DNA of 64,000 bases from Curtobacterium sp. MCSS17_008 (GCF_003234185.1 NZ_QKSM01000001.1:124001-188000); one strand, 5' to 3'; positions 25,397 to 36,389 are shown, numbered from the stretch's first letter. Notes: generated from the sequence alone by a model not told the origin. Translations and numbers: made by a program.

Positions 25397-26166
25397 CGGC
25401 CGACCGGCTGACCATCCTGCACGTCTACCCGCGTCAGATGGGTGTCTCGGGCGACCGGGGCAACGTCGTGGCCCTGGTGCGTCGCGCCGAGGCCGCGGAC
25501 ATCGCGACCGAGGTGGTCGAGTACGCCCCGGGCGACCCCCTGCCCACCACGGCCGACGTGGTCGTCGTCGGCAACGGGCCGCTCAGCGCGATGCGCTCGC
25601 TCGGTGCGGACGTCACCCGTGTCGGGTCGGCGCTCCGTGACCTCGCCACCGCCGGTGTGCCGGTGCTGGCGGTCGGCGGCGGCTTCGACCTCGCCACGAA
25701 CGAGGTCGTGCCCACCGAGGGGTCGCCGGTGGCGGGCTTCGGCGTGTTCGACGCCCGGGCCGTCCGCGGTGCCGAGCGCCGGGTCAACTACTTCGTGCTC
25801 GACACCCGCTACCCGTTGCTCCCCGGTGCGCCGACACGCGTCGCCGGTTTCGAGGACCACGCCACCCGGATCGAGCTGGGCCCGGGCGTCGAGCCCTTCG
25901 GCGACGTCGTGTCCGGTGGTGGCAACCAGGCAGGCGCCCCGGTCGAGGGCGCGGTCGACGGCACGTCCTTCGGGACGCACACGCAGGGACCGATCCTGCC
26001 CCTCAACCCGCAGCTCACGGACGCGGTGCTCGCAGCGTCCACCGCTCGGCTCGGCCGCGACTACGCGCCGGACACCGAGCGCACGGCGACCATCGACCGG
26101 TACGCGCGCGAGGCGCGCGCGACCATCGACCGGTACGTCGACAAGGCGTTCAAGCGCATCGCCTAG
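25393..26166 (+). CDS. gatD: GatD-like glutamine amidotransferase subunit with both catalytic residues replaced
   Basis: Partner of MurT. In the family it is a class I-type glutaminase that releases ammonia from Gln through a Cys-His pair. 257 aa with normal GatD landmarks (LTILHVYPRQMGVSGDRGN at the start, VVVVGNGPLS near 60, VNYFVLDTRYPLL near 135). At the nucleophile elbow it reads VLAVGGGFDL, with Gly95 (codon GGC at 25675-25677) where Cys is expected. The catalytic-His segment reads FGTHTQGP, with Gln198 where the HGP histidine is expected. It is therefore unlikely to hydrolyse glutamine. The ATG overlaps the murT stop. Confidence 0.8.
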   Translation: MTADRLTILHVYPRQMGVSGDRGNVVALVRRAEAADIATEVVEYAPGDPLPTTADVVVVGNGPLSAMRSLGADVTRVGSALRDLATAGVPVLAVGGGFDLATNEVVPTEGSPVAGFGVFDARAVRGAERRVNYFVLDTRYPLLPGAPTRVAGFEDHATRIELGPGVEPFGDVVSGGGNQAGAPVEGAVDGTSFGTHTQGPILPLNPQLTDAVLAASTARLGRDYAPDTERTATIDRYAREARATIDRYVDKAFKRIA

Positions 26167-26172
26167 CGCAAG

Positions 26173-26230
26173 CGACAGACGGACGGGAGGCGCGGTACCA
26201 GCTGGCACCGCGCCTCCCGTCCGTCTGTCG
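26173..26230. repeat. Dispersed GGAGGCnCG inverted repeat, copy 3, acting as bidirectional terminator
   Basis: Arms of 27 bp (26173-26199 and 26204-26230) with one mismatch and a 4-nt AGCT loop. It starts 7 bp after gatD, facing the DUF7455 gene. This is the longest copy of the family. Confidence 0.85.
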
Positions 26231-26237
26231 GTGACGA

Positions 26238-26462
26238 CTACTTCGACTCGTGGAGTCGGCTGCTCTCGTCGTGCCACTCGAGCGCGGTGGCGGCGAGCTT
26301 GTCCTTGAACTCGGCGCCGTGGTGGGCGCAGAAGTAGAGCTCCCCGCTCGCCATGGTGGCGCGGATGTACGCCTGCGCTCCGCAGCTGTCGCAGCGGTCA
26401 GCAGCGGTGAGCTGGTGGCTGCTGGTTTCGTCGATGGAGAGGTCGTGCACGGTCTGGGTCAT
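26238..26462 (-). CDS. DUF7455 small zinc-finger-like protein
   Basis: A 74-aa protein with a CDSCGAQA pair of cysteines at 24 and 27 and a second metal-ligand cluster FCAHH at 44-48, arranged like a small zinc ribbon (C-x2-C ... C-x2-H). The N-terminus MTQTVHDLSIDETSSHQ is polar and the C-terminus helical. The family is common in actinobacteria and has no known function. The ATG at 26462 has GAGGAG 6 nt upstream. It lies alone between gatD and parE, facing gatD. Confidence 0.88.
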   Translation of the reverse strand: MTQTVHDLSIDETSSHQLTAADRCDSCGAQAYIRATMASGELYFCAHHGAEFKDKLAATALEWHDESSRLHESK

Positions 26463-26627
26463 TGCTGTGCTCCTCACGGATCGCAGGTGGTGCGGGTGGA
26501 CACCCATTTGAACACGAGGTGGCTGGGAGTCGTGCATCGCGGGCGGCCTGTTTCGCTGAGCGCGGAGCGGCTGTCCCCAGTCCGAGGCGCGCCGCTCCTG
26601 CGGGGTCGGGGTGTCGGTGCCCGTCGG

Positions 26628-26633
26628 TACCAT
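26628..26633 (+). promoter_or_regulatory. -10 hexamer, likely leaderless promoter of parE
   Basis: TACCAT, 6 nt before the GTG at 26640, with no Shine-Dalgarno sequence between them. Confidence 0.5.
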
Positions 26634-26639
26634 CGGCAG

Positions 26640-28757
<2,118 letters not shown>

Positions 28758-28932
28758 CCGCCGCCCCGCGCGGCGCGTGCACACCATGGCACGGCGCGCC
28801 ACTTATTGTTGTCCGGGCCGCCTTCACCCCTACATTGGCATTGTGGGCTGACTCGTTGTTCTCACACAGAGATCGCGCGTCGTGACAGCTAGGTCGATGT
28901 CCGGGGCGGTGTACTGGCTCCGTCCGTCGTCC

Positions 28933-30150
28933 CTAGTTGGGGACGACCAGGGCTACGATGGCCCCCGCAACTGCGCCAAGTATCGTGGATGTAGCCACTA
29001 CTGACACCTCGAATTCTGCGGAGCGGAATTTCTCCGAAAATGCCACAACTTGTTCAGCGTTTTCAACTACCGGAGAGGTGTCGTCCGCAGACGCTTCCGC
29101 AAGCTCGGAAGTAAAGGCACTCAGACTCACGGTCTGAGCCTGCTCCTGCTCAATTCGGCGGGCTGCGGTGTCTGCTTCAGATGTTGCAAGGAGTTTGGCG
29201 CTTAGCACTTCGAGGCCAAGGCGCCGCGTCTTACTTGCACTGAAGAAGACCCGCTTGAGCCAAGCGACGATGCCGGTGCGCTGTTGTGCGGCGACAAGTT
29301 CGTTGGTTGCGTCGAGCAGAGAATGAGCGCGATCCGTTCGTCGATTACGAACCCGGATCAGGAAGTAGAAGAGCGCGAGTTCGCCTGCAATGCTACGTTG
29401 TAGGGCGCGCTCGGCATCATCGATGGAGTCGAATGTTGAGCGGTCGTAGCGGAAGTCGAGTCGTCGGTAACCGCGACGGCCGAGTTCCTCTACGTGGAAT
29501 GGTTTATCGAGCTCCATCGCCGTGAGCGTGGCGTCGATGTGGAACGGGCTCGGACCCACGCGGGCCATGCGGAGACCTGATTTATTCTTCTCAAGCTCCT
29601 TTGAAATGAACGAATGAACGACGGCGACGGAATTTGTCGAGTCAGCCGTCGTTATTTCACCATCTGTATTCAAGAGGCTGATGAAGGTGCAGGGGCCCTC
29701 ATAGCCATACATCGTGACCACGCGGAAAGACTCATGCTCCGCAGTGGTTCCATCCCAGGTTAGATCGGATTGCAGCCTCAGCGGTACTACCACGTCGAAG
29801 GCAACGCGCCCAAACATCGGCTCGGGCCAGAACTCTTCTCTCTCGTTGTCGCGCTTGCTCAATTCTTCCGCGAGCGCCGATGGGGGTTGGCCTGGTGACA
29901 GCCAATCGAACTGCCCAGTGACGCTTACGTTCGATACTGCCGAAATCGCGTACAACTCGCGTTCAACCACTTTCGGCCACTCTGTAGCTGGCCGAGGAGT
30001 GCTGAACTCAATCGGCAGGCAGCCAACGGCGAATTGCCGTTGAGGCATTGCGGGCACGCTGTCCGCGCCGATGGGACGTTGGTCCTCACGCGGCCCTTCT
30101 GCTCCCTTAGCTGCTATCGAATTCGGGGAAACGAGCGCATCGTCGGTCAC
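28933..30150 (-). CDS. Unknown protein with a C-terminal membrane anchor, probably horizontally acquired
   Basis: A 405-aa protein that I cannot assign. The N-terminal ~55 residues are disordered. The middle is a mixed alpha/beta domain with VGPSPFHIDATLTAME near 200 and LGRRGYRRLDFRYDRSTF near 225. A helical part follows (SIAGELALFYFLIRVRN near 265 and an acidic, coiled-coil-like stretch to 380). The last 20 residues (STILGAVAGAIVALVVPN) form one membrane helix. The gene and its flanks are visibly AT-richer than all neighbours, with codons such as ATT, TTA-like and AAT that are rare elsewhere. It sits between parE and parC, which suggests an inserted cargo gene, possibly defensive. Confidence 0.75.
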   Translation of the reverse strand: MTDDALVSPNSIAAKGAEGPREDQRPIGADSVPAMPQRQFAVGCLPIEFSTPRPATEWPKVVERELYAISAVSNVSVTGQFDWLSPGQPPSALAEELSKRDNEREEFWPEPMFGRVAFDVVVPLRLQSDLTWDGTTAEHESFRVVTMYGYEGPCTFISLLNTDGEITTADSTNSVAVVHSFISKELEKNKSGLRMARVGPSPFHIDATLTAMELDKPFHVEELGRRGYRRLDFRYDRSTFDSIDDAERALQRSIAGELALFYFLIRVRNRRTDRAHSLLDATNELVAAQQRTGIVAWLKRVFFSASKTRRLGLEVLSAKLLATSEADTAARRIEQEQAQTVSLSAFTSELAEASADDTSPVVENAEQVVAFSEKFRSAEFEVSVVATSTILGAVAGAIVALVVPN

Positions 30151-30294
30151 GTTCTCGATTAAATCACAACTCTTCGGATAGCAACACCGCTCGCTATCGC
30201 ATACGCGTCAAGCTCGCCGGACGTCTTCCACGGTCTTCGCGTTGCTGCTTCGGTCTATCCAACGCTCGAGTTATAGCAGCGAGAACGCTTTGCG

Positions 30295-32781
30295 CTACGC
30301 CTCGCCCGCGGTCCCGTCCAGCGCTGCCGCGCTCCCGCCGATTGAGCCGATGACGGCCTCGAGCGGTGCACCCGACCCATCACGCTTGGACAGCCAGTCC
30401 GGCAGCGTCCTCGCGGCACCGTCGGACCCGACGGCGTGCGGCGGCGCGATGCCGGCCCACGCCACGGTCAGCCCGTCCTCACCCTTCAGGAACGCGTGCG
30501 CGCGGACGCCCTGCGTCGCCCGGCCCTTCGCCGGGAACTCCGACAGTGCCGACACCTTGGCCCGCCCGGCGTCCGTCCCGGGCAGCGCGCCCGAGGACGT
30601 CGACACGGTGGCGACCACGGCGTCGTCCGACCGGGCGACCGACCCGAACCAGATCACGGTCGAGCCCGACGACAGGGAGACGCCCGCGACGCCGCCGGCG
30701 GGAAGCCCCTGGGGGCGCACGCCGGACGCCGGGAACCGCAGCAGCTGCGCGTTCGAGGTGATGAACACCAGGTCGTCCGACTCGGGCGCCTGGGCCGCAC
30801 CGACGACGGTGTCCTTCGGCTTGAGCCCGATCGCGACGAACTCGTCCTTGTCGGGCCACGCCCCGGTGGTCACGCGCTTGACGGTGCCCTGGGCGGTGCC
30901 GATCGCGAGCGAGTCGGGTGCGGTCGGCGACAGGTCGACGAGGGCCACGACGCTCTCCGTCCGCGCGATGCCGAGGTAGTCCGACACACGGACACCGGCG
31001 TCGAGACGCACCGACGCGGGCGGCACGGCGGGCACGTCGACGGGGGAGAACCGCAGCACCCGACCGGTCGAGGTGAGTGCCCCGACCTGGCCCCGGACGG
31101 TCGACACGACGGTCGAGCGGACGGCGTCGTGCTTGGACCGCTTCGGCACCCGGACGATGCCGAGGTCGGTGTCCGGGATGTCCACCCGCACGAGCCGTCC
31201 AGTGGTCGACAGCAGCACACGGCACGGGGCGTCGGCGATCTGCAGCGACTCGGGGTCGACCGCGGCCTTACGGCCGCCGCGCACAGGAGCATCGGCCTCG
31301 GTGAGCAGCGTGCGGCGCGGCGTCGCGAAGCGGTCGGACACCTCGGTGAGCTCCTGCGCGACCTGGGCGCGGAGCCGCGCGTCGGAGGCCAGGAGCTCCT
31401 CGAGCGCGGCGATGTCCGCGAGGAGCTGGTCGCGCTCGCCCTCGAGCTCCAGGCGCGAGAACTTCGTCAGGCGGCGCAGTCGCAGCTCGAGGATGTACTC
31501 GGCCTGCACCTCGGACAGGTCGAACACGTCCTGCAAGCGGGTGCGCGCGGCTTCGGAGTCGTCGGAGGACCGGATGACCTCGATGACCTCGTCGATGTCG
31601 AGGATGGCGATGAGCAGCCCCTCGACCAGGTGCAGCCGCTCACGACGGCGGGCGAGCCGGTACTCGGACCGACGGGTGACGACGGAGAGACGGTGCCGCA
31701 CGTACACGTCGAGCAGCTCACGCAGACCGAGGGTCCGCGGGGAGCCGTCGACGAGCGCGACGTTGTTGATGCCGAAGCCGTCCTCGAGCGGGGTGTGCTT
31801 GTAGAGCTGTTCGAGCACGGCGGTGGGGTTGAAGCCGGACTTGATGCCGATCACGAGCCGCAGGCCGTGGTTCCGGTCGGTGAGGTCGTTGACGTCGGAG
31901 ATGCCGACGAGCTTCTTCGACTGGACGCCGTCCTTGATCTTCTCGATCACGCGTTCGGGTCCGACCAGGTACGGCAGCTCGGTGACGACGAGACCGACCT
32001 TGCGCGGCGTGAGGTTCTCGACGCTCACCTTCGCCCGCGTGCGGAACGACCCGCGGCCGGTGGCGTAGGCGTCGCGCACGCCGGAGAGCCCGACGATCGT
32101 GCCGCCGGACGGCAGGTCCGGCCCCGGCACGAACTCCATGAGCTCCTCGAGCGAGGCCCCGGGGTGGAGGAGCAGGTGCTTCGCGGCCTCGACGACCTCG
32201 CCGAGGTTATGCGGCGCCATGTTCGTCGCCATGCCGACGGCGATGCCGGACGCGCCGTTGACGAGCAGGTTCGGGAACGCCGCCGGCAGCACGCCCGGCT
32301 GCATGATCTGGTTGTCGTAGTTCGGGACGAAGTCGACGACGTCCTCGTTCAGGCCCTCGGTCATGGCCATCGAGGGCTCGGCGAGCCGGGCCTCGGTGTA
32401 CCGGGCGGCCGCGGGGCCGTCGTCGAGCGAGCCGAAGTTCCCGTGGCCGTCGACCAGCGGCACACGCATCGTGAACGGCTGCGCCATGCGCACGAGGGCG
32501 TCGTAGATCGCCCCGTCGCCGTGCGGGTGCAGCTTGCCCATGACCTCGCCCGTGACGCGGGCGCTCTTCACGTGCCCGCGGTCCGGCCGCAGCCCCATCT
32601 CGGCCATCTGGTACAGGATGCGTCGCTGCACCGGCTTGAGACCGTCGCGCGCGTCCGGCAGTGCCCGCGAGTAGATGACGGAGTAGGCGTACTCGAGGAA
32701 CGAGCCCTGCATCTCCTCGGAGACGTCGACGTCCTCGATGCGCTCACCGTCGGGCAGGCCGACTGCTTCCGTGCGTGCCAT
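30295..32781 (-). CDS. parC: DNA topoisomerase IV subunit A (GyrA/ParC family)
   Basis: DNA-cleaving subunit that works with ParE. 828 aa: N-terminal winged-helix domain ([19 protein letters not shown]), tower domain, the catalytic Tyr in AARYTEARL near residue 130, a long coiled-coil arm ([19 protein letters not shown]), and a C-terminal beta-pinwheel of about 300 residues. In the quinolone-response loop the sequence is [10 protein letters not shown]: Gly at the position of E. coli GyrA Ser83, with Asp kept at position 87. AGAAAGG lies 6 nt before the ATG at 32781. The start lies only 25 bp from that of the divergent phosphodiesterase gene. Confidence 0.92.
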   Translation of the reverse strand: MARTEAVGLPDGERIEDVDVSEEMQGSFLEYAYSVIYSRALPDARDGLKPVQRRILYQMAEMGLRPDRGHVKSARVTGEVMGKLHPHGDGAIYDALVRMAQPFTMRVPLVDGHGNFGSLDDGPAAARYTEARLAEPSMAMTEGLNEDVVDFVPNYDNQIMQPGVLPAAFPNLLVNGASGIAVGMATNMAPHNLGEVVEAAKHLLLHPGASLEELMEFVPGPDLPSGGTIVGLSGVRDAYATGRGSFRTRAKVSVENLTPRKVGLVVTELPYLVGPERVIEKIKDGVQSKKLVGISDVNDLTDRNHGLRLVIGIKSGFNPTAVLEQLYKHTPLEDGFGINNVALVDGSPRTLGLRELLDVYVRHRLSVVTRRSEYRLARRRERLHLVEGLLIAILDIDEVIEVIRSSDDSEAARTRLQDVFDLSEVQAEYILELRLRRLTKFSRLELEGERDQLLADIAALEELLASDARLRAQVAQELTEVSDRFATPRRTLLTEADAPVRGGRKAAVDPESLQIADAPCRVLLSTTGRLVRVDIPDTDLGIVRVPKRSKHDAVRSTVVSTVRGQVGALTSTGRVLRFSPVDVPAVPPASVRLDAGVRVSDYLGIARTESVVALVDLSPTAPDSLAIGTAQGTVKRVTTGAWPDKDEFVAIGLKPKDTVVGAAQAPESDDLVFITSNAQLLRFPASGVRPQGLPAGGVAGVSLSSGSTVIWFGSVARSDDAVVATVSTSSGALPGTDAGRAKVSALSEFPAKGRATQGVRAHAFLKGEDGLTVAWAGIAPPHAVGSDGAARTLPDWLSKRDGSGAPLEAVIGSIGGSAAALDGTAGEA

Positions 32782-32806
32782 GGGACCTTTCTGGGAGGAT
32801 CGTGGG

Positions 32807-33973
32807 GTGCCCCCCAGCGTACCGAGCGCCCCCGACGCCACCGCGAACCTCGCCGACGTGCTGCCCAGTTGCCTCGTCGCGCTCGGCGCCGCCGACGACA
32901 CGTGGCTCCGCGCCACCGGACGGGAGGCGCGGATCACCCTCCGTCCCGCGCGCTCGGTGGTCGTCGTGCTGGTCGACGGCCTGGGCTCGTCCGCGCTGGC
33001 CGCCCGGGCCGGGCACGCGCGATGGCTCACCGCCGCCAAGGGCGGCGGCACGCTCAAGCGCCTGCGGAGCGGCTTCCCGACGACGACCGCCGCCGCGCTG
33101 AGCACCCTGACGACCGGCCGTGCCCCGGGCACGCACGGCGTGGTCGGGTACAGCGGTTGGGAGCCCGACGGCGAGCGGGTCGTCAACCTGCTGAGCGGGT
33201 GGGACTCCGAGGTGCCCACCGGCTGGCTGCTCGCGAGCACCGTGTTCACCGAGGCGACCGCGCTCGGCGTCGACCCCGTCGTCGTCGGCCCCGCGCGGTA
33301 CGCGTCGTCGGGCATGACCGCGAACGTGCTCGGCGGTGCGCGGTACGCCTCCGCCGACACCATCCCGCAGCGGGTCGACGCGGCGCTGGCCGCGACCGCC
33401 GCCGGCCGCTCGCTCGTCTACCTCTACGTCCCGGAGCTCGACTCGATCGGGCACAAGCACGGGTGGGAGTCCGACCGCTGGACCGCGGCGCTCGAGCTGC
33501 TCGACGGCGAGCTCGCACGGCTCGCGGACCGGAGCGCGCCGGACGTGGGGGTCCTCGTGACCGCCGACCACGGCGTGCTCGACGTGCCCGCCGATGCGAA
33601 CATCGCGATGGACCCGGCGTTGCTGGTCGACGTCGTGGGGATCGCCGGTGACCCGCGCTGCCGGCAGCTCGCCGTCCGCCCGGGCACGGACGTGCCGGCG
33701 CTCGTCGAGGCCTGGCGCGCCCGCTACGGCAAGAAGGCGTACGTGGCCAGCCGCGACGAGGCCGTCGCGGCCGGCTGGTTCGGTGCCGTCGACGCGCGCG
33801 TGCTGCCCCGCATCGGGGACGTCGTCGTCGTGGCGCGGGGTTCGTGGGCGTTCAACGACGACCGTGACCTCGACCCCCGCAAGGAGCCGCGGCGGATGAT
33901 CGGCCAGCACGGCGCCATGACCGACGACGAGGTCTTCGTGCCACTCCGGCTCGCCGGCGCCTTCGCGAGCTGA
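32807..33973 (+). CDS. Type I phosphodiesterase / nucleotide pyrophosphatase family protein (alkaline phosphatase fold)
   Basis: Hydrolyses phosphodiester or pyrophosphate bonds; the substrate is unknown. 388 aa with the two-metal ligands of the superfamily: Asp in [10 protein letters not shown], nucleophile Thr in [13 protein letters not shown], Asp/His in [10 protein letters not shown], the Asp-His pair in VTADHGVLD, and a final His in [10 protein letters not shown]. No signal peptide is apparent, so it is probably cytoplasmic. The GTG at 32807 is preferred because GGAGGA lies 7 nt upstream; an ATG at 32780 would overlap the parC start. It diverges from parC. Confidence 0.88.
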   Translation: MPPSVPSAPDATANLADVLPSCLVALGAADDTWLRATGREARITLRPARSVVVVLVDGLGSSALAARAGHARWLTAAKGGGTLKRLRSGFPTTTAAALSTLTTGRAPGTHGVVGYSGWEPDGERVVNLLSGWDSEVPTGWLLASTVFTEATALGVDPVVVGPARYASSGMTANVLGGARYASADTIPQRVDAALAATAAGRSLVYLYVPELDSIGHKHGWESDRWTAALELLDGELARLADRSAPDVGVLVTADHGVLDVPADANIAMDPALLVDVVGIAGDPRCRQLAVRPGTDVPALVEAWRARYGKKAYVASRDEAVAAGWFGAVDARVLPRIGDVVVVARGSWAFNDDRDLDPRKEPRRMIGQHGAMTDDEVFVPLRLAGAFAS

Positions 33974-33990
33974 CCTCCGCCACGACGGGA

Positions 33991-34025
33991 GCAGCCCCGC
34001 GACGCGACGGGCGTGGCGGGGCTGC
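33991..34025. terminator. Weak hairpin between the phosphodiesterase gene and sepH
   Basis: A 10-bp stem (GCAGCCCCGC with GCGGGGCTGC) and a 15-nt loop. A lone half-arm of the dispersed repeat (CACCGGGCCTCCCG) begins at 34024, overlapping the last two bases of the stem. Confidence 0.5.
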
Positions 34026-34064
34026 ACCGGGCCTCCCGAACGGGGAGCCGTTGTGGAGGAGGGG

Positions 34065-35084
34065 TCAGGCGGGGTCCTCCGGGCGCGTGCCGAAGACGAT
34101 CTCGTCCCAGCTCGGCATCGACCGGCGGTTGCGCTTCTTCCGGTCCGCACGCCCCTCGGACTCGGGTGCCGATGCCGGGCGGCCGTCGCGCTCCGGGGCG
34201 GAGGCCGGCGAGGCGTCGTAGCCCTGCAGCGGGACGTCCACGACGCTGATCGAGGTGCCGCGTGGCTCGTCCTGCTGCTCGGTGAAGGACGCGGCCTCGC
34301 GCTCACCGCGGCGACGGCGGAGGGCCTCGAGCAGGTCCGCGGTCTCGTTGCCGGGGGCACGTTCCTCGACCGGTGCCGCGCCGATGCGGGGGAGCGGTGC
34401 CCGGAGCGGGCGCTCCGGGACCTCGGGCTCCTCCGCGTCCTCGGCGGGCTGCTCGACGCGGAACGCCCCCGAGTCGAAGCGGGTGCCGTCGGTGTCCTGG
34501 TGGTCGTTCTCGACCGCCCGAAGCCGAGGAGCGATGCCCTCGTCGTCGGTGTGGGAGAGCCGGTGCGCATCGCCGTTGTCCGGCGTCAGCGTCGACGTCT
34601 TCGGGTCGAACAGCCACTGGGCGTCGTGCTCGACCTCCGACGCCGTGTAGCGGACGCGGACCTGCCAGCCCTGCTCGGCGTTCTTCCACGAGGCCCACGC
34701 GACCGAGGTGGCCTCGCCGGACTCGAGCTTGGCCTCGATGGCCGCACCGAACGTGTCGGGGGCCTCGGCGTCGGTCGGGGTCACCGGGACGCGGCGGGCG
34801 GCGTCGAGGACGAACGCCCGTTCGGCGAGCACCGGTCCCTCGAAGCGGCGGACGTACTCGACGTCGACGTCGAGCGCGGCGGCCACGTCGGCGGCGTCGG
34901 CACCGCCGCGGATGCGCGCCTGGACGTCCTTCGGCGACACGCGCTTCTGCGGGCCGGCGTCGGGGTTGGCCTGGCGCACCTGGCTCGACAGCGACGCGGT
35001 GACCGGCAACCGGAACTCGGTGCCGCCGTCGGTCGCGAGCAGGAGCGCCCCGGACTCGACTCCGATGACTCTCACGTCTTGCAT
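34065..35084 (-). CDS. sepH: Septation protein SepH (DUF3071)
   Basis: Actinobacterial cell-division protein that, in Streptomyces, binds FtsZ and promotes filament assembly through a helix-turn-helix in its conserved N-terminal region. 339 aa: an N-terminal DUF3071 domain (MQDVRVIGVESGALLLATD onward) with the HTH-like part around residues 48-75 (VSPKDVQARIRGGADAADVA and VDVEYVRRFEGPVLAE), a folded region to about 190, then a long disordered acidic/Arg-rich C-terminal half ending in SMPSWDEIVFGTR. GGGAGG lies 8 nt before the ATG. It diverges from the DUF4193 gene. Assignment is from the characteristic N-terminus. Confidence 0.9.
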   Translation of the reverse strand: MQDVRVIGVESGALLLATDGGTEFRLPVTASLSSQVRQANPDAGPQKRVSPKDVQARIRGGADAADVAAALDVDVEYVRRFEGPVLAERAFVLDAARRVPVTPTDAEAPDTFGAAIEAKLESGEATSVAWASWKNAEQGWQVRVRYTASEVEHDAQWLFDPKTSTLTPDNGDAHRLSHTDDEGIAPRLRAVENDHQDTDGTRFDSGAFRVEQPAEDAEEPEVPERPLRAPLPRIGAAPVEERAPGNETADLLEALRRRRGEREAASFTEQQDEPRGTSISVVDVPLQGYDASPASAPERDGRPASAPESEGRADRKKRNRRSMPSWDEIVFGTRPEDPA

Positions 35085-35334
35085 GGTTGCGCCTCCCGAG
35101 CGTTGCGTACGGTCGTGCTCGTACCTTCAGGAGTATGCAGCCGTGTGCGCCCGAACCGGCGGAGGCACACGGGCGTGCCGCGCACTCCCGCACCCCGGGA
35201 ATGTCCGGGTCCGGTGGCCGGTTGCAGGGCCTGACGATCCCGCACGGCGTTCGGTTTGCGCTCTCGCGGGTCGTGGTGCAAACTGTCGCCGCCGATCACC
35301 GGCGACGACCTCTCGACACGAGAAACGGATGGGC

Positions 35335-35634
35335 ATGGCCACCGATTACGACGCCCCCAGGAAGACCGACGACTCCTCTGACTCGGAGTCGATCGAGGCC
35401 CTCAAGGAGCGCGTGCCCGACAAGATGTCGGGGGTCGTCGACGATGATTCCGACAACCCCGGCAGCTTCGAGCTCGCCGGACAGGACCTCAGCGACGTCG
35501 ACCTCGACGTCGTCGTGCTGCCGCCGCAGGTCGACGAGTTCACCTGCGTCGAGTGCTTCCTGGTGAAGCACCGCTCGCAGCTCGACCACGAGTCGAAGCT
35601 CGGCCCCGTGTGCGCGGAGTGCGCCGCGCTCTGA
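35335..35634 (+). CDS. DUF4193 small acidic protein with a Cys4 site
   Basis: A 99-aa protein, nearly universal in actinobacteria and of unknown function. The N-terminus MATDYDAPRKTDD is the family hallmark. The middle is strongly acidic, and the C-terminal third has FTCVECFLV and VCAECAAL, two CxxC pairs that look like a zinc site. An in-frame ATG at 35329 would add two residues; I use 35335 because the family starts MATDYD. It is monocistronic, followed by a hairpin. Confidence 0.92.
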   Translation: MATDYDAPRKTDDSSDSESIEALKERVPDKMSGVVDDDSDNPGSFELAGQDLSDVDLDVVVLPPQVDEFTCVECFLVKHRSQLDHESKLGPVCAECAAL

Positions 35635-35645
35635 GCACGTGCCAC

Positions 35646-35682
35646 GAACGGCCCGTCACCCCTCGCGGGTGGCGGGCCGTTC
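35646..35682 (+). terminator. Hairpin terminator of the DUF4193 gene
   Basis: A 16-bp stem starting GAACGGCCCG with one mismatch, followed by TTCG, 11 bp past the stop. Confidence 0.7.
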
Positions 35683-35727
35683 TTCGTGCGCGACGCGTGC
35701 GGCGCGTGCGGCGGGTGCTCGCGTGCC

Positions 35728-35793
35728 GGGCGGGATCGGGCGTACCCGGCGGGATCGGGCGTACCTGGTGTCCCAGGACGACCAGGTACGCCC
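35728..35793. repeat. Tandem 20-bp unit running into an inverted repeat
   Basis: Two copies of GGCGGGATCGGGCGTACC begin at about 35728 and 35748. The last one reads into a 13-bp inverted repeat, GGGCGTACCTGGT (35757-35769) with its complement at 35781-35793. It lies between convergent DUF4193 and DUF3093 genes. Confidence 0.6.
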
Positions 35794-35835
35794 GGAAGTG
35801 CCTTGCACCGCAGCCGTTCTGGGAAGGAACGGCGG

Positions 35836-35864
35836 GGCCGGGAGGCGAGTCGCGCCTCCCGGCC
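35836..35864 (-). terminator. Hairpin terminator of the DUF3093 gene
   Basis: A perfect 12-bp stem GGCCGGGAGGCG with loop AGTCG, 27 bp past the stop. The arm contains the GGGAGGC core of the dispersed repeat family. Confidence 0.6.
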
Positions 35865-35891
35865 GCGCAGCCGCGACCACGCGACCCGGCG

Positions 35892-36317
35892 TCAGGAGCG
35901 CAGGGCGTCCACCACGGCCTGGGGGTCCCGCGCGCTCACGAGCCAGTAGGGCGTGGGGTCCGCCGGGTCGGCGACCTCCACGCGCACGACGCCGCGCACG
36001 TACCCGCGGAAGAGCGTCCAGGCGCGAGCGTCGAGCGCCGGACCGCGCTGCGTCGTCGCCTCGGCGCCCTGGTAGGCCACGACCTCGCCGACGAGCGACC
36101 GGGGCAGGTGCGCCTTGCCGGCGCGGAACTCGGTGTCGGTGACCTCGACCGTCGGGGCGAGCGCCCAGAGCAGCACGACCACACCGAGGTACATGCCGAT
36201 CGCCACGAGCACGCCGGCCAGGACGCTGATCGGCAGGAACACGAGCAGGCTCGCGGGGATGACGAGCGCCGTCGCCAGGTAGAGGGCGGGCGGAGCCCAG
36301 AGTCGTTCGCGGTACAC
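35892..36317 (-). CDS. DUF3093 membrane protein
   Basis: A 141-aa protein starting YRERLWAPPALYL (after the GTG), the typical start of the DUF3093 family. Two membrane helices are close together near the N-terminus (~8-28 and ~33-52), followed by a soluble domain of about 90 residues with VEVTDTEFRAGKAHLP. Function unknown; the family always sits beside dut or DUF3710 genes in actinobacteria. I choose the GTG at 36317 because GGAGG is 7 nt upstream; a GTG at 36323 would touch it. It diverges from dut with about 70 bp between starts. Confidence 0.85.
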   Translation of the reverse strand: MYRERLWAPPALYLATALVIPASLLVFLPISVLAGVLVAIGMYLGVVVLLWALAPTVEVTDTEFRAGKAHLPRSLVGEVVAYQGAEATTQRGPALDARAWTLFRGYVRGVVRVEVADPADPTPYWLVSARDPQAVVDALRS

Positions 36318-36377
36318 GGTCACCCCTCCATCCCACCACGATTCGGAAGAGGTCACGGAACGGTCACGGTCGTGCAC

Positions 36378-36383
36378 TACCCT
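36378..36383 (+). promoter_or_regulatory. -10 hexamer, likely leaderless promoter of the dut operon
   Basis: TACCCT, 6 nt before the dut GTG at 36390. Confidence 0.55.
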
Positions 36384-36389
36384 CGTCTC

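Noticed and set aside
25675-25677. GatD Gly95 as a sequencing error (TGC read as GGC)
   Set aside because: A single-base error could restore Cys, but the catalytic His is also replaced (Gln198) and MurT lost its zinc ribbon. Three independent errors are unlikely. Only re-sequencing or relatives can settle it.
28758-28932. att site or tRNA remnant beside the foreign-looking gene
   Set aside because: No direct repeat is shared between this flank and 30151-30294, and no cloverleaf-like sequence was found, so the mode of insertion is unknown.
30436-33651. 1071-aa plus-strand open frame opposite parC
   Set aside because: It mirrors parC with a typical shadow composition (Arg, Gly, Val, His) and no motifs. 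It also runs through the divergent phosphodiesterase in the wrong frame.
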